DNA of 64,000 nt from Poriferisphaera corsica (GTDB lineage: Bacteria > Planctomycetota > Phycisphaerae > Phycisphaerales > Phycisphaeraceae), in the NCBI RefSeq assembly GCF_007747445.1, contig NZ_CP036425.1, positions 744,001 to 808,000 on the forward strand. The letters are read 5' to 3'. A program made the position numbers and the translations under genes. Shown here one piece after another: positions 17,271 through 25,536 of this stretch (the stretch's first letter is position 1; every line of letters starts with the position of its first letter). The notes below the pieces were generated by a model. It was not told the origin of the DNA and did not search any database. It was given only the letters and a program-made list of their open reading frames with translations.

Positions 17271-18566
17271 GTGAATTTTTTAATTGAAACAATTCGGCTT
17301 GGTTTGTCGAACCTTATGCTGCACAAGCTTAGGTCGCTTTTAACTGCCCTTGGGATCATCATTGGCATCGCTGCGGTGGTATCCATGGCATCGTATGGTG
17401 AGGGGGCCAAACAGGCGGCATTGGAGGATATTCGACAGCTTGGTGCGCGAAATATCATAGTTCGTTCCGTGAAACCGCCAGACTCGAATCAAGCGAGTGA
17501 CAGCCGGCAATTCGCTCCTAAATACGGCTTGCTGCGAAGAGATTTAAGGCGTATAGAGCAAACGGTTGGGCCGATTGAGCGAATCGTGCCACTTAAGAAA
17601 GTCGGAGCTCAGGCTCAGCGTGGTCGATACAAAACGCCAGCGGCAGTGTTTGGGACAACGCCAGTGCTGATGGATGTGGCATCGCTGAAGGTTGCGCGTG
17701 GTCGATATCTGACTGAAGCAGATATGCTGCAATTGAATAAAGTTGCGGTTGCAGTGATTGGGGCTGAAATTGCAGATCGCTTGTTCCCGCTTGTAGACCC
17801 AATTGGCAGTCAGTTGAGGGTTGATACCCAAACGTTCGAAGTTGTTGGTGTTTTAAACAGGATTGGTTTGGCTGGCGGGGCAGGGTCGGCACTTGTTGGT
17901 CGTGATCTAAATTTTGATGTTCATATTGCTATGCCTGTAGCCAAGGCTCGATTTGGAGATACATTATTCCAAAGAAGTTCAGGCTCAATGCAGGCATCGC
18001 AAGTTGAAATCAGTGAGCTGTATATTCAAGCTCCTGAGGAAGATCAGGTTGTATCCGTTTCAGAACAGGTTAAACGTGTTTTAGAAAAAGAGCATAAGCA
18101 GCAGCAGGACACGTCTTTGACCGTCCCTCTGGAATTGTTGATCCAGAAGGAAAAAACGCAGCAGATGTTTAATATCATGATGATTCTGATTGCTGGATTG
18201 AGTTTGTTGGTGGGTGGTATCGGGATCATGAATATTATGTTGGCTTCTGTAACAGAGCGCACTCGCGAAATTGGAATTCGTCGTGCATTAGGAGCGACGA
18301 GGCATCACATCGTGATGCAGTTTTTGGTTGAGACGACCGTGTTATCTGGGATTGGTGGTGTCATTGGAGTTGGTGTGGGTTTGGGTGGCGTTGGCGCATT
18401 AACGGTTTTGCATCAGTTATGGCCGGACTTAGAGCAACCTCAGGTGACCATGTGGTCGATCGCAGTCAGCTTTGTCGTTGCGACTAGTGTGGGTGTTGTT
18501 TTTGGTTTATATCCTGCTATCAAAGCTTCACAGCAAGATCCGATTGTCGCGCTTCGTCACGATTAA
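17271..18566 (+). CDS. MacB-like ABC transporter permease (FtsX family)
   Basis: A 431-aa permease with the MacB layout: an N-terminal membrane helix (LRSLLTALGIIIGIAAVVSM), a periplasmic domain of about 250 residues, then three C-terminal helices carrying the FtsX signature (GGIGIMNIMLASVTERTREI, IGIRRALGATRHHI). Such proteins couple cytoplasmic ATP hydrolysis to movement of substrates in the periplasm, with a separate ATPase. The start is GTG at 17271; later ATG codons would remove the first helix. No ATPase or membrane-fusion gene is adjacent, so its partner must be encoded elsewhere. The ATPase at 29711 pairs better with its own neighbour. Confidence 0.88.
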   Translation: MNFLIETIRLGLSNLMLHKLRSLLTALGIIIGIAAVVSMASYGEGAKQAALEDIRQLGARNIIVRSVKPPDSNQASDSRQFAPKYGLLRRDLRRIEQTVGPIERIVPLKKVGAQAQRGRYKTPAAVFGTTPVLMDVASLKVARGRYLTEADMLQLNKVAVAVIGAEIADRLFPLVDPIGSQLRVDTQTFEVVGVLNRIGLAGGAGSALVGRDLNFDVHIAMPVAKARFGDTLFQRSSGSMQASQVEISELYIQAPEEDQVVSVSEQVKRVLEKEHKQQQDTSLTVPLELLIQKEKTQQMFNIMMILIAGLSLLVGGIGIMNIMLASVTERTREIGIRRALGATRHHIVMQFLVETTVLSGIGGVIGVGVGLGGVGALTVLHQLWPDLEQPQVTMWSIAVSFVVATSVGVVFGLYPAIKASQQDPIVALRHD

Positions 18567-18615
18567 TATCTATTATCTGAGTATAAATTTTGCTCAATAA
18601 TGCCGGAGCACATTG

Positions 18616-19371
18616 ATGTCTAAAATATCTTTATATACACGTTCAATAGTTTGCTATCTATTAGTCGCTTGTTTTGCCACATCTCTTTGGGCCGGTGAGA
18701 CTCAGAAAGCTAATAAGGACTATTTCAAACCAAGTGGTCAATATGTTTTGGATGTTGCGTATAGTTATGATAATGGCGGTAAGTATATTTGGAAGAAAAG
18801 CACAGGTGTGCCACATGACTTGATTCATAAAGGTGAGGTTGTACTTAAAAAGCAGCCAGAGGGCACTTACTGCTGTGGTTTTACTGTCACGATTGCTTTT
18901 GAAGTCGCCCAAGATTTCGGTTTATTTGATGAATTTTCGCCAAAGCAAGTGAAGAGATTTCAGCAGGAATGGTATGGCAGTATCAAAGAGACTGCGGAGC
19001 GTCAGGGGGCAATGGCGATGTCTAATTTAAAGATAGGCGAGCAAGTTAAGAATTGGAAAGATGTTCGGCCTGGAGATTTCTCGAATTACTGGCGTAAGCC
19101 TAAAGGTGGTCATTCGGTAATCTTTGTCGATTGGGTTAAAGAAAAAGGAAAGATTGTTGGTATTAAATATCGTAGTTCGCAGGGATCAACCAATGGGATT
19201 GGTGATAATGTTGAGTATTTCTACGGTGTGAAAAAAGATGCAAAGGGGAAGTTAAAGCGTGGTGTTGATCGAGATAGAATATATTTTTATCGTTTGTATA
19301 CACCAGATGATTCGGAAAAGATCGAACAAGCCAAAAAGCGAATGGCTAGGCGATTAAAAGAAGAAAAATAA
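18616..19371 (+). CDS. Exported NlpC/P60-like protein (possible amidase or cysteine peptidase)
   Basis: A 251-aa protein with a signal peptide (core SIVCYLLVACFATSLWAG). The mature part has the order expected of an NlpC/P60-type fold: a Cys at the head of a helix (GTYCCGFTVTIAFEVAQDFG), then the segment VRPGDFSNYWRKPKGGHSVI with a His, and FVDWV followed by another strand. Cys and His could form the catalytic dyad; the third polar residue is not clear. This assignment is by pattern and is tentative. GGAG precedes the ATG at 18616. The C-terminus is a Lys-rich helix. A bidirectional terminator follows. Confidence 0.55.
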   Translation: MSKISLYTRSIVCYLLVACFATSLWAGETQKANKDYFKPSGQYVLDVAYSYDNGGKYIWKKSTGVPHDLIHKGEVVLKKQPEGTYCCGFTVTIAFEVAQDFGLFDEFSPKQVKRFQQEWYGSIKETAERQGAMAMSNLKIGEQVKNWKDVRPGDFSNYWRKPKGGHSVIFVDWVKEKGKIVGIKYRSSQGSTNGIGDNVEYFYGVKKDAKGKLKRGVDRDRIYFYRLYTPDDSEKIEQAKKRMARRLKEEK

Positions 19372-19380
19372 AAAAATAAA

Positions 19381-19410
19381 AACGCCTTATTTAAGGCGTT
19401 TTTTTGTGTT
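19381..19410. terminator. Bidirectional terminator between convergent genes
   Basis: Stem AACGCCTTA / TAAGGCGTT with a 2-base loop has T runs on both strands. It serves the NlpC-like gene on the plus strand. It also overlaps the last codons of the small Cys-rich gene on the minus strand. Confidence 0.85.
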
Positions 19411-19602
19411 GTTATAGTTGTCAATACACGTTTTGCAAATGCATGATTTGTTTATGTATTGGTCAGGTATTTGGTCTAATAAATCCTGAGGTATCGTTGC
19501 GCTTACACACCAACATTCGCCTGCATCGGTTTGATGTAAGTAGCAGTTATTTGGTTTGCTGCACAATGGACAAATTTTCTCAATATCTGATTCTGCATTC
19601 AT
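19387..19602 (-). CDS. Cysteine-rich CWC-family small protein
   Basis: A 71-aa protein with the pattern of the Cys-rich CWC family: CPLCSKPNNCYLH, the ECWC that gives the family its name, IPQDLLDQIPDQY, and CICKTC. Eight cysteines in CxxC-like pairs suggest metal binding. The function of the family is not established. Its 3' end runs into the shared terminator stem. Length matches the family. Confidence 0.85.
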   Translation of the reverse strand: MNAESDIEKICPLCSKPNNCYLHQTDAGECWCVSATIPQDLLDQIPDQYINKSCICKTCIDNYNNTKKRLK

Positions 19603-19637
19603 GTTTGCATTTTAGCACAAGATATTGTGTTTGGCTC

Positions 19638-20744
19638 TTATACTTGATGAGCAACTAATTGGTCAATTGTGAAAGGTATGTCAGAATCCTTGGCAATCTG
19701 CTCAAATTCCAATATTTCAGCCTCAGTAAATAACAGACCCCCGGCTTTGTCACTCTCGCAGGCAGCTTGATGTTCTAATTGTCCAGGTAACAAGCAGTTT
19801 TCGTTTCCATGCCCAAGTATATCTAGAATAACAGCTTTTGTATTCTCACTCTGGTTGCGTTTGTCGGCAAACAGGCCTGAACTAACCGCATCAGGATGGA
19901 TGACTTGGAAGTAGAAATTAGGCGTTGTTTTTTCAATTGTTCCAGTTGTAATATTTTCTGGACGCGATCGTAACGTAGGTAGCGATCCACCAATTAATGC
20001 TGCGACTAATTCATTAATCAATGAGAGTCCATAGCCTTTGTGTTTTCCAAAAGGCAGTAGTGCTGAAGCGTTATGGGGATCTTGTGTTGGATTACCTTTG
20101 GAATCAACAGCAGCGTCTGGTGGTAATTGCTTGTTTTCTCGTTTGAATTGCTGAACACGTCCCATTGCGACTGTACTAGTTGCCCAATCGATGACGATTG
20201 GATAGCCAAGTGCATCCATTGTTGGAAATGCCCACGAGTGTGGATTTGTGCCTAGCGTTGGATGTTTGCCCATAAATGGCACAACCTCCGCTAATGCGGC
20301 AGTGCAGCATGTGTATGCAATGTAGCCGCGCTTAGCTGCTTCCATGACATACCCGCCACCCCATAAGTAGTGAAATGCTTCGTCAACACTCACGATGCCA
20401 ACACCGTACTCATCTGCCAGTGTCATTGCTTGTTCAATAGCATTGAATGCGACCGCTTGGCCCAGTTTTTTATGCGCGTTCCAAACGGTGCAAGCTTTAA
20501 ATCGATTCGGTATTTCTTCGATCTCGGCACGGGGGGTACAGCCTTGGCTTTTTTGATTACCTGACCCAAAAAGGTCATCTAAATGCAGCGCTTTAATTGC
20601 ATTGTGTGTTTTAATACCGTGCCATGATGCCATTGCACAGAATCGCGCAGCTTTATCGGCTTCATCCTGGTTAAAACCTCGTTTGAGATATGCAGATGTA
20701 ACGATTGTGTTATGTAGATCCAAGGGCATTATGAGGTCGTTCAT
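19638..20744 (-). CDS. Ldh family (malate/L-lactate/ureidoglycolate dehydrogenase-type) oxidoreductase
   Basis: A 368-aa NAD(P)-dependent 2-hydroxyacid dehydrogenase of the Ldh_2 family, distinct from classical malate and lactate dehydrogenases. Visible family features: RAARFCAMASWHG-like N-terminal helix with a His, ADEYGVGIVSV, FMGKHPTLGTNPHSWAFP, PIVIDWATSTVAMGRV and LLPFGKHKGYGLSLINELVA. The substrate cannot be told from sequence; malate, lactate, ureidoglycolate and sugar-derived acids are all known in the family. The gene is divergent from alkaline phosphatase with a gap of about 250 bases. Confidence 0.85.
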   Translation of the reverse strand: MNDLIMPLDLHNTIVTSAYLKRGFNQDEADKAARFCAMASWHGIKTHNAIKALHLDDLFGSGNQKSQGCTPRAEIEEIPNRFKACTVWNAHKKLGQAVAFNAIEQAMTLADEYGVGIVSVDEAFHYLWGGGYVMEAAKRGYIAYTCCTAALAEVVPFMGKHPTLGTNPHSWAFPTMDALGYPIVIDWATSTVAMGRVQQFKRENKQLPPDAAVDSKGNPTQDPHNASALLPFGKHKGYGLSLINELVAALIGGSLPTLRSRPENITTGTIEKTTPNFYFQVIHPDAVSSGLFADKRNQSENTKAVILDILGHGNENCLLPGQLEHQAACESDKAGGLLFTEAEILEFEQIAKDSDIPFTIDQLVAHQV

Positions 20745-20932
20745 CGTTTTTTAACCAATCGTTTACTTTTTGATGAATGTTTCTAAAACACAATTGTGCT
20801 AGCATTTAGGCTTAACACACACAATATCATGATTTTTAACGAAAGTGATATATGGTGTTTATGTGTGGATTCTGAGGGCGAATCCGTCAAAATTATGCCT
20901 GAAACAGTAGGTTATGTACGTAAGAAGGCTTA

Positions 20933-20963
20933 CATGACAATAGCCATGCTCTAAACTTATATA
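20933..20963 (+). promoter_or_regulatory. Candidate promoter of the alkaline phosphatase gene
   Basis: ATGACA (20933-20938, 5 of 6 to TTGACA) lies 19 bases before TATATA (20958-20963, 5 of 6 to TATAAT). The spacing is longer than ideal, so this is only a candidate. It sits about 30 bases upstream of the start codon. Confidence 0.3.
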
Positions 20964-20994
20964 TAGTTTGTGATCATTTTCATGAGGAGTTGAT

Positions 20995-22470
20995 ATGAAG
21001 CGTTTTTCGATGATTATTACATTGTTTTTAGCGACTTTTTTCATATATGTGAACGCTTTTGCTGATCAATCGGGAATTAAGAATGTGATCGTAATGATTG
21101 CCGATGGCTCTGGATACAGCACTTTAGATGCAACTCGCTACTGGACCGGCGAGCCATTGATCTATGACCGAGATGATTGGAAAAAATATGCAATGGCTAC
21201 ATACTCCTATTCAGGCCCTAAGGGTGCTGATGAGCAGGATTTGAGTCGTGTCTATAACCCGGCAAAGGCATGGGATGGTACGCCAGTGGAAGGTAGTTCA
21301 GGGCGGTACCCGTACTATTTTGAAGGATATAAATGGCATCGAAGCACCTATCCAGATTCTGCAGCGACAATGTCGCAGATGATGACTGGTGTACTTACAT
21401 CAAACGGTAGATTGAATGTTGGACCAAATGGCGAAAATCTCGTTAGTGTGCCGGAACTAGCAAAGCAAGCTGGCAAAAAAGTAGGCACCATATCTTCAGT
21501 TTTCTTGAGTGATGCTACGCCAGCTGCTGGAGGTGGCGCTCACAACATTAATCGGAAAGAGTACGCAGCTGTAGCAAATGAAATGTTTGATGCGGGTGTT
21601 CTAGATTTAATCGGCGGCACAGGTAATCCTGAATACAATGATGACGGGCAATCTGTCGTTCCTTCAAAGGATACCGATTACAAATACGTTGGCGGCAAGG
21701 AGACGTGGGAAACATTAAAGGCAGGTACACATCCAAATGGTTGGCTGTTAATTGAGGACAAAGAATCGATTATTCAATTAGCAGAACAAGGTTTAGATGA
21801 AGATCGCCGTATTGCAATGATTCCGCAGGCAAGAATAACATTACAGCAAAATCGATCTTCAACCGGTAATTCACGAGAAGCTGTCCCTGGTGATGATCCA
21901 CTAAATACCAATGTGCCGACGTTGGTTGATATGACCAAAGCGGCATTGAATGTTGTTGGGAAAGGCGAAGATGGATTTTTTCTTCAAGTTGAAGGTGGCG
22001 CTGTTGATAAGGCAATGCATCTCAATCAAGCGGGTCGAATGATTGAGGAATACATCGATTTTCATCAGGCTGTCAAAGCGGTTTCAGATTATCTAACACA
22101 CAACACCGATGGCAATAACTGGGGTAATACTTTGGTAATTGTGACTGCTGATCATGATCATCTGTTGTGCGGGCCAGATGCGCATAAGAAACCATTTCAG
22201 CCAATTATCGATAATGGGGCAGGGGTGATGCCCGGTTATCGATGGTACTTTAATAGCCATAGCAATTTTCCCGTGCCATTTTTCGTCAAGGGAGCGGGAG
22301 CTGATCGATTTGATCAGTTACCAAAGCAGATGGATTACTATGAAAGCAATGGCGAGCAGTTTGGGCGAGGTTTGTATTTCCATCAAATAGATATGGCACG
22401 CGTGCTTAAAGACATCTATCAGAATGAAATTTCTGATAATGAACAGAATAAAGAGCATCGTTTGCCATAA
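20995..22470 (+). CDS. Alkaline phosphatase, secreted
   Basis: A 491-aa phosphomonoesterase of the PhoA-type fold, exported by a signal peptide (residues 1-23, ending NAFA). Metal and catalytic motifs are present: VIVMIADGSGYS (first Asp, residue 37), PDSAATMSQ with the phosphorylated Ser122, the FLQVEGGAVDKAMH block, and VTADHDH near residue 385, with a distal SHSNFPVPFF. It releases phosphate from organic esters outside the cytoplasm. A good ribosome site (GAGGAG) precedes the ATG. It converges on the S1/P1-like gene, and both end at one terminator. Confidence 0.93.
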   Translation: MKRFSMIITLFLATFFIYVNAFADQSGIKNVIVMIADGSGYSTLDATRYWTGEPLIYDRDDWKKYAMATYSYSGPKGADEQDLSRVYNPAKAWDGTPVEGSSGRYPYYFEGYKWHRSTYPDSAATMSQMMTGVLTSNGRLNVGPNGENLVSVPELAKQAGKKVGTISSVFLSDATPAAGGGAHNINRKEYAAVANEMFDAGVLDLIGGTGNPEYNDDGQSVVPSKDTDYKYVGGKETWETLKAGTHPNGWLLIEDKESIIQLAEQGLDEDRRIAMIPQARITLQQNRSSTGNSREAVPGDDPLNTNVPTLVDMTKAALNVVGKGEDGFFLQVEGGAVDKAMHLNQAGRMIEEYIDFHQAVKAVSDYLTHNTDGNNWGNTLVIVTADHDHLLCGPDAHKKPFQPIIDNGAGVMPGYRWYFNSHSNFPVPFFVKGAGADRFDQLPKQMDYYESNGEQFGRGLYFHQIDMARVLKDIYQNEISDNEQNKEHRLP

Positions 22471-22489
22471 AATTGTGTTGAGTAGATAT

Positions 22490-22520
22490 TAAAAAAGCCC
22501 ACTAAATGTGGGCTTTTTTA
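22490..22520. terminator. Bidirectional terminator between alkaline phosphatase and nuclease-like gene
   Basis: Stem AAAAAGCCCAC / GTGGGCTTTTT with a 5-base loop and T runs on both strands. Confidence 0.9.
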
Positions 22521-22536
22521 ATAACCTTGTAAAAAA

Positions 22537-23520
22537 CTATTTTTTGTCGGGTAGTTGATTAGGATCAAAGCTATTATCGAAATTGTTCCGATCGAGCCAT
22601 GACGGGATCACTTCTTTCTCTGAATTTACCCAAGCAGTTAAGAATAAATTTGCAACAAATCTAGATGCAGCCCGTTCTCGATTTTTCGTAAAAGCGATCA
22701 CATCTTTATCGTATAAGTCTAAATCACGAGCTTCAGGGAATTTATCTGCTAATTCGTATGTCTGTTTAACATAGCTATGACTTTCTTCGAGTTCAGTAAG
22801 AACATATAGAAATAAATTATCAGCAGGCTTTATATCATCCAAAGCAACATCAAAGATTTCGTTAAATGTTATTTTACTGGGTAAGGCATCAACTTTTGCG
22901 TGGATCCCTTTATGTTCTATGTTGCCGTCTTGTTTAATCCAACCATTGAAGTGCTTGGTCGTGTGAAGAGGCATTTTTATATCAGCCGCATAATGAGATA
23001 AGTTGCCGGCATATATTAAACATTTAGCTTTTACGTGTGGATTGGATGGATCTTTTCTGTATTCAGCAAATGCAATGGTAAGGCGTTGGGTCCATTCGGT
23101 TATAGCATATGGAGCAGTACCAACTTTTTGGGGACTAATTTCTAGTTCATTACAGAGCTCGTAAAATTCATAGCGCGTGTTTGGTAGCTTGTTATCACCA
23201 ATTAACTCTTTATCTAAATAATGCTCACTGCTTTCAAAATCGGTGAGTTGCTTTGTATTTGGTGATTTCATTACATCTGGATCAATAGAGCAATGTGCGA
23301 TTGTTTTGAAACCGTCTTTGAAAAAAATAGGGAAGGTATTAGGAAGATTTTGAGTCGCAGCCATGGCCGCATAATAGTGGCCTTCATCATGCCAAGCTGT
23401 AGCACTATTGGGTGCTAAACTTATCGTTGATATTGCGATTGCAGTGATGAGTCCTGTGATCTTACGGCTTTTGTTTCGAGATAAAGCCGGGAGAGCCTGT
23501 ATCTTGTTTGTCGTATTCAT
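22537..23520 (-). CDS. S1/P1 nuclease-like or zinc phospholipase C-like secreted protein
   Basis: A 327-aa exported protein. The ATG at 23520 follows AGGT and was chosen over the longer frame. Signal cleavage after SATA would leave a mature N-terminal Trp (WHDEGHYYAAMAA). In the S1/P1 and phospholipase C superfamily the N-terminal Trp itself binds zinc. Further His/Asp motifs follow in the expected order: HYLDKE, NLSHYAADIKMPLHTTKHFN and HKGIHAKVDA. The enzyme would cleave single-stranded nucleic acids or phospholipids. The start codon lies 59 bases inside the upstream lamin-tail gene, so translation is probably coupled. The choice between nuclease and phospholipase is open. Confidence 0.75.
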   Translation of the reverse strand: MNTTNKIQALPALSRNKSRKITGLITAIAISTISLAPNSATAWHDEGHYYAAMAATQNLPNTFPIFFKDGFKTIAHCSIDPDVMKSPNTKQLTDFESSEHYLDKELIGDNKLPNTRYEFYELCNELEISPQKVGTAPYAITEWTQRLTIAFAEYRKDPSNPHVKAKCLIYAGNLSHYAADIKMPLHTTKHFNGWIKQDGNIEHKGIHAKVDALPSKITFNEIFDVALDDIKPADNLFLYVLTELEESHSYVKQTYELADKFPEARDLDLYDKDVIAFTKNRERAASRFVANLFLTAWVNSEKEVIPSWLDRNNFDNSFDPNQLPDKK

Positions 23521-24112
23521 TTGTGACCTGATTATGTCTTGCACCATCGGTGCCGGCCTTTGATTGTTTCCAACTCTTACCTTGGTCATTCTCGGCCGTG
23601 GAGAGTTTGTCAGGCAAAAGATAAATACTCGGCCCCTGTTTTGTATCGGTTGGCCATGGTTTATTGTCGTCGTAGTTTACCCGATCTATTATGCGTCCAG
23701 AACCGTCATGTAGTGTGAGAATTTCATTTGTTTCGGTGGGATTATTGGCAAGGCCTTTGAGGCCACCGTTATTCCATTTTTTGACAGTCATGACTAGAAA
23801 GTCGCCTGGCCACGCCTTTCTGAATTCTTCAATTTGCTGGTCGTCTGGTATCAAAACAATTGCATGATTTGGTGCAATTTCAATCTGTTGTGTAAATGGT
23901 TCACTCTTGCCATCTTCGTCACTTAAATACCAGCCACGTATTGGGACCGTTTCGTCGCCGGTGTTGTAAAGCTCAAGCCATTCTGTACGCGCGGGTACTT
24001 TTTCTCGACTTGCCGGGTTGTACATAATCTCGGTGATCAAAATTTCAGCTTCAATAACGTTTGCGATGAGTACGTTTAGGCATAATACTGTGAAAATTGC
24101 AAGGTATTTCAT
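23462..24112 (-). CDS. Secreted lamin-tail-domain (LTD) protein
   Basis: A 216-aa protein. The ATG at 24112 follows GGAGGC and opens into a signal peptide (MKYLAIFTVLCLNVLIANVI). The mature part is one LTD beta-sandwich: ILITEIMYNPASREKVPART, EWLELYNTGDETVPIRGWYL, SDEDGKSEPFT, and DGSGRIIDRVNYDDNKPWP. LTD domains are common in secreted nucleases and phosphatases and probably help bind DNA or surfaces. Its 3' end overlaps the S1/P1-like gene by 59 bases on the same strand, which suggests that the two products work together. Confidence 0.85.
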   Translation of the reverse strand: MKYLAIFTVLCLNVLIANVIEAEILITEIMYNPASREKVPARTEWLELYNTGDETVPIRGWYLSDEDGKSEPFTQQIEIAPNHAIVLIPDDQQIEEFRKAWPGDFLVMTVKKWNNGGLKGLANNPTETNEILTLHDGSGRIIDRVNYDDNKPWPTDTKQGPSIYLLPDKLSTAENDQGKSWKQSKAGTDGARHNQVTNEYDKQDTGSPGFISKQKP

Positions 24113-24187
24113 GATGCTTGCCTCCAGAATAGAAAGATAACACTCGAAGCTGTCGCTGTCACGAACAAAGCCCTGGCATGGACAATC

Positions 24188-24222
24188 AAAAAAGCCTGAT
24201 CCCTTTTTATGGGAATCAGGCT
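24188..24222 (-). terminator. Rho-independent terminator after the Gfo/Idh gene
   Basis: On the minus strand, a stem built from AAGCCTGATTCCC and its near-complement is followed by a run of T. It separates the Gfo/Idh gene from the LTD/nuclease unit. Confidence 0.82.
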
Positions 24223-24262
24223 TGCATCTATAAAAGTGCACTGCAGGGTCTATGTTATCGCT

Positions 24263-25447
24263 TTAGTTTTTGCAGCAGGCAGTGTTGCTCAAACCCGCGC
24301 TTTCCCACCATTCGGAAAGTTCAACGACTTCGCCAGTTTCCATAGCTTTATCCATCGCGAAGCATGTTGCTGCTGCGACAAGTCCGTCTTCAAGTGAAGC
24401 TTGTGGTGCTGCACCCTTGGTCATTGTGTTGATGATGCCTTTGACCATGATGGTGTCGCCATCGCCGTGGCCACCGCCTGTTGCATCGATAACCGTTGTT
24501 GGGGCTTCCCAATCGATACGACGGAACTCAATTTTGCCTGTGATCAAGTCAGCTCTGACAGCACCTTCTGTACCCAAAATGTACATGCGGCGTTCTGGGA
24601 TGCCAGCGTTGCAGCTTGTATGGAAAGTAACATTGACACCATTTTCATACTCAAGAATACCGACTTGGCTATCTACGATGTCCTTGTCGTTCCTGAAAGG
24701 CGTCTCGTGGCTGTAGATCCAGCCTTGATAGGCTGGGCGGTCATCCTTTGGATTTGGCCCAATACGATCCTGGTGATGTTTGTTTGCATCGGTGAAGAAT
24801 GTGCAGCTACCAAAGCTGGCTACACGTTTGGCCTTAGAGCCAATAATCCAGTTCACAAGATCAACATCGTGGCAACATTTTTCTAGCAGGTGTGTACCCG
24901 CTAATTCTGTCTTGCGACGCCAGTCTTGGTGGATGTAACCGCCATGATTAAATTCAAGAGTCTCATTGAATTCGAAGCTCATGATGTCACCGATTTGGCC
25001 GGATTTCACAATTTCATTGATCTTGTTGTAAAGCGTTGCATATCGCAGAACTAGGCCGAATGAAAAGATTTGGCCAGGAGCAGCATTCATGGCTTTTTGC
25101 ATCGCGAGGCAATCTTCAAAATTCGTCGCAAGCGGCTTTTCGCAAAAAACGTGCTTGCCGCACTCGAGTGCCTTGATTGCATGCTCCTTGTGGAAACAAT
25201 TCCATGAGCCAATCATGATCCAATCGATATCATCAGCCTCGCAGAGGCTCTCGAAGCTGTCATAGATCACAGCCTCAGAAGCATCGCATCTGGCTTTGCA
25301 TTTCTCAATAGATTCAGGATTCGGGTCGTATAAGCCGGAAATCTTGATCTGGTCACACTGTTTGTCCAATCGCTCCACGACATCCATCAATCGGAAGCCG
25401 GGGCCGATCAGTCCTACACGTACTACATCATGGCCATTTGCCATCAT
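24263..25447 (-). CDS. Gfo/Idh/MocA-family oxidoreductase
   Basis: A 394-aa NAD(P)-dependent oxidoreductase. The N-terminal Rossmann domain shows VRVGLIGPGFRLMDVVERL and the diagnostic CGKHVFCEKPLATN, whose Lys is part of the catalytic site in the family. The C-terminal domain has HLLEKCCHDVDLVNWIIG and a His in the DVDLVNW helix region. Family members act on sugars, inositols and their derivatives. The tail is Cys-rich (NTACCKN). AGGAA precedes the ATG. It is divergent from an AraC regulator with only about 90 bases between the starts, which suggests that the regulator controls this gene. Confidence 0.9.
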   Translation of the reverse strand: MMANGHDVVRVGLIGPGFRLMDVVERLDKQCDQIKISGLYDPNPESIEKCKARCDASEAVIYDSFESLCEADDIDWIMIGSWNCFHKEHAIKALECGKHVFCEKPLATNFEDCLAMQKAMNAAPGQIFSFGLVLRYATLYNKINEIVKSGQIGDIMSFEFNETLEFNHGGYIHQDWRRKTELAGTHLLEKCCHDVDLVNWIIGSKAKRVASFGSCTFFTDANKHHQDRIGPNPKDDRPAYQGWIYSHETPFRNDKDIVDSQVGILEYENGVNVTFHTSCNAGIPERRMYILGTEGAVRADLITGKIEFRRIDWEAPTTVIDATGGGHGDGDTIMVKGIINTMTKGAAPQASLEDGLVAAATCFAMDKAMETGEVVELSEWWESAGLSNTACCKN

Positions 25448-25481
25448 CTTTTCCTATCAAACAGGTAGCAAAAAGGGGGTC

Positions 25482-25509
25482 TTTACCAACTTGTATGATA
25501 AGGTATAAT
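25482..25509 (+). promoter_or_regulatory. Candidate promoter of the AraC-type regulator gene
   Basis: A perfect TATAAT (25504-25509) lies 16 bases after TTTACC (25482-25487, 4 of 6 to TTGACA), 27 bases before the chosen ATG. It falls in the short divergent gap shared with the Gfo/Idh gene. Confidence 0.4.
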
Positions 25510-25536
25510 ATCGAAATAGGTAAGTACATAGCCAAA

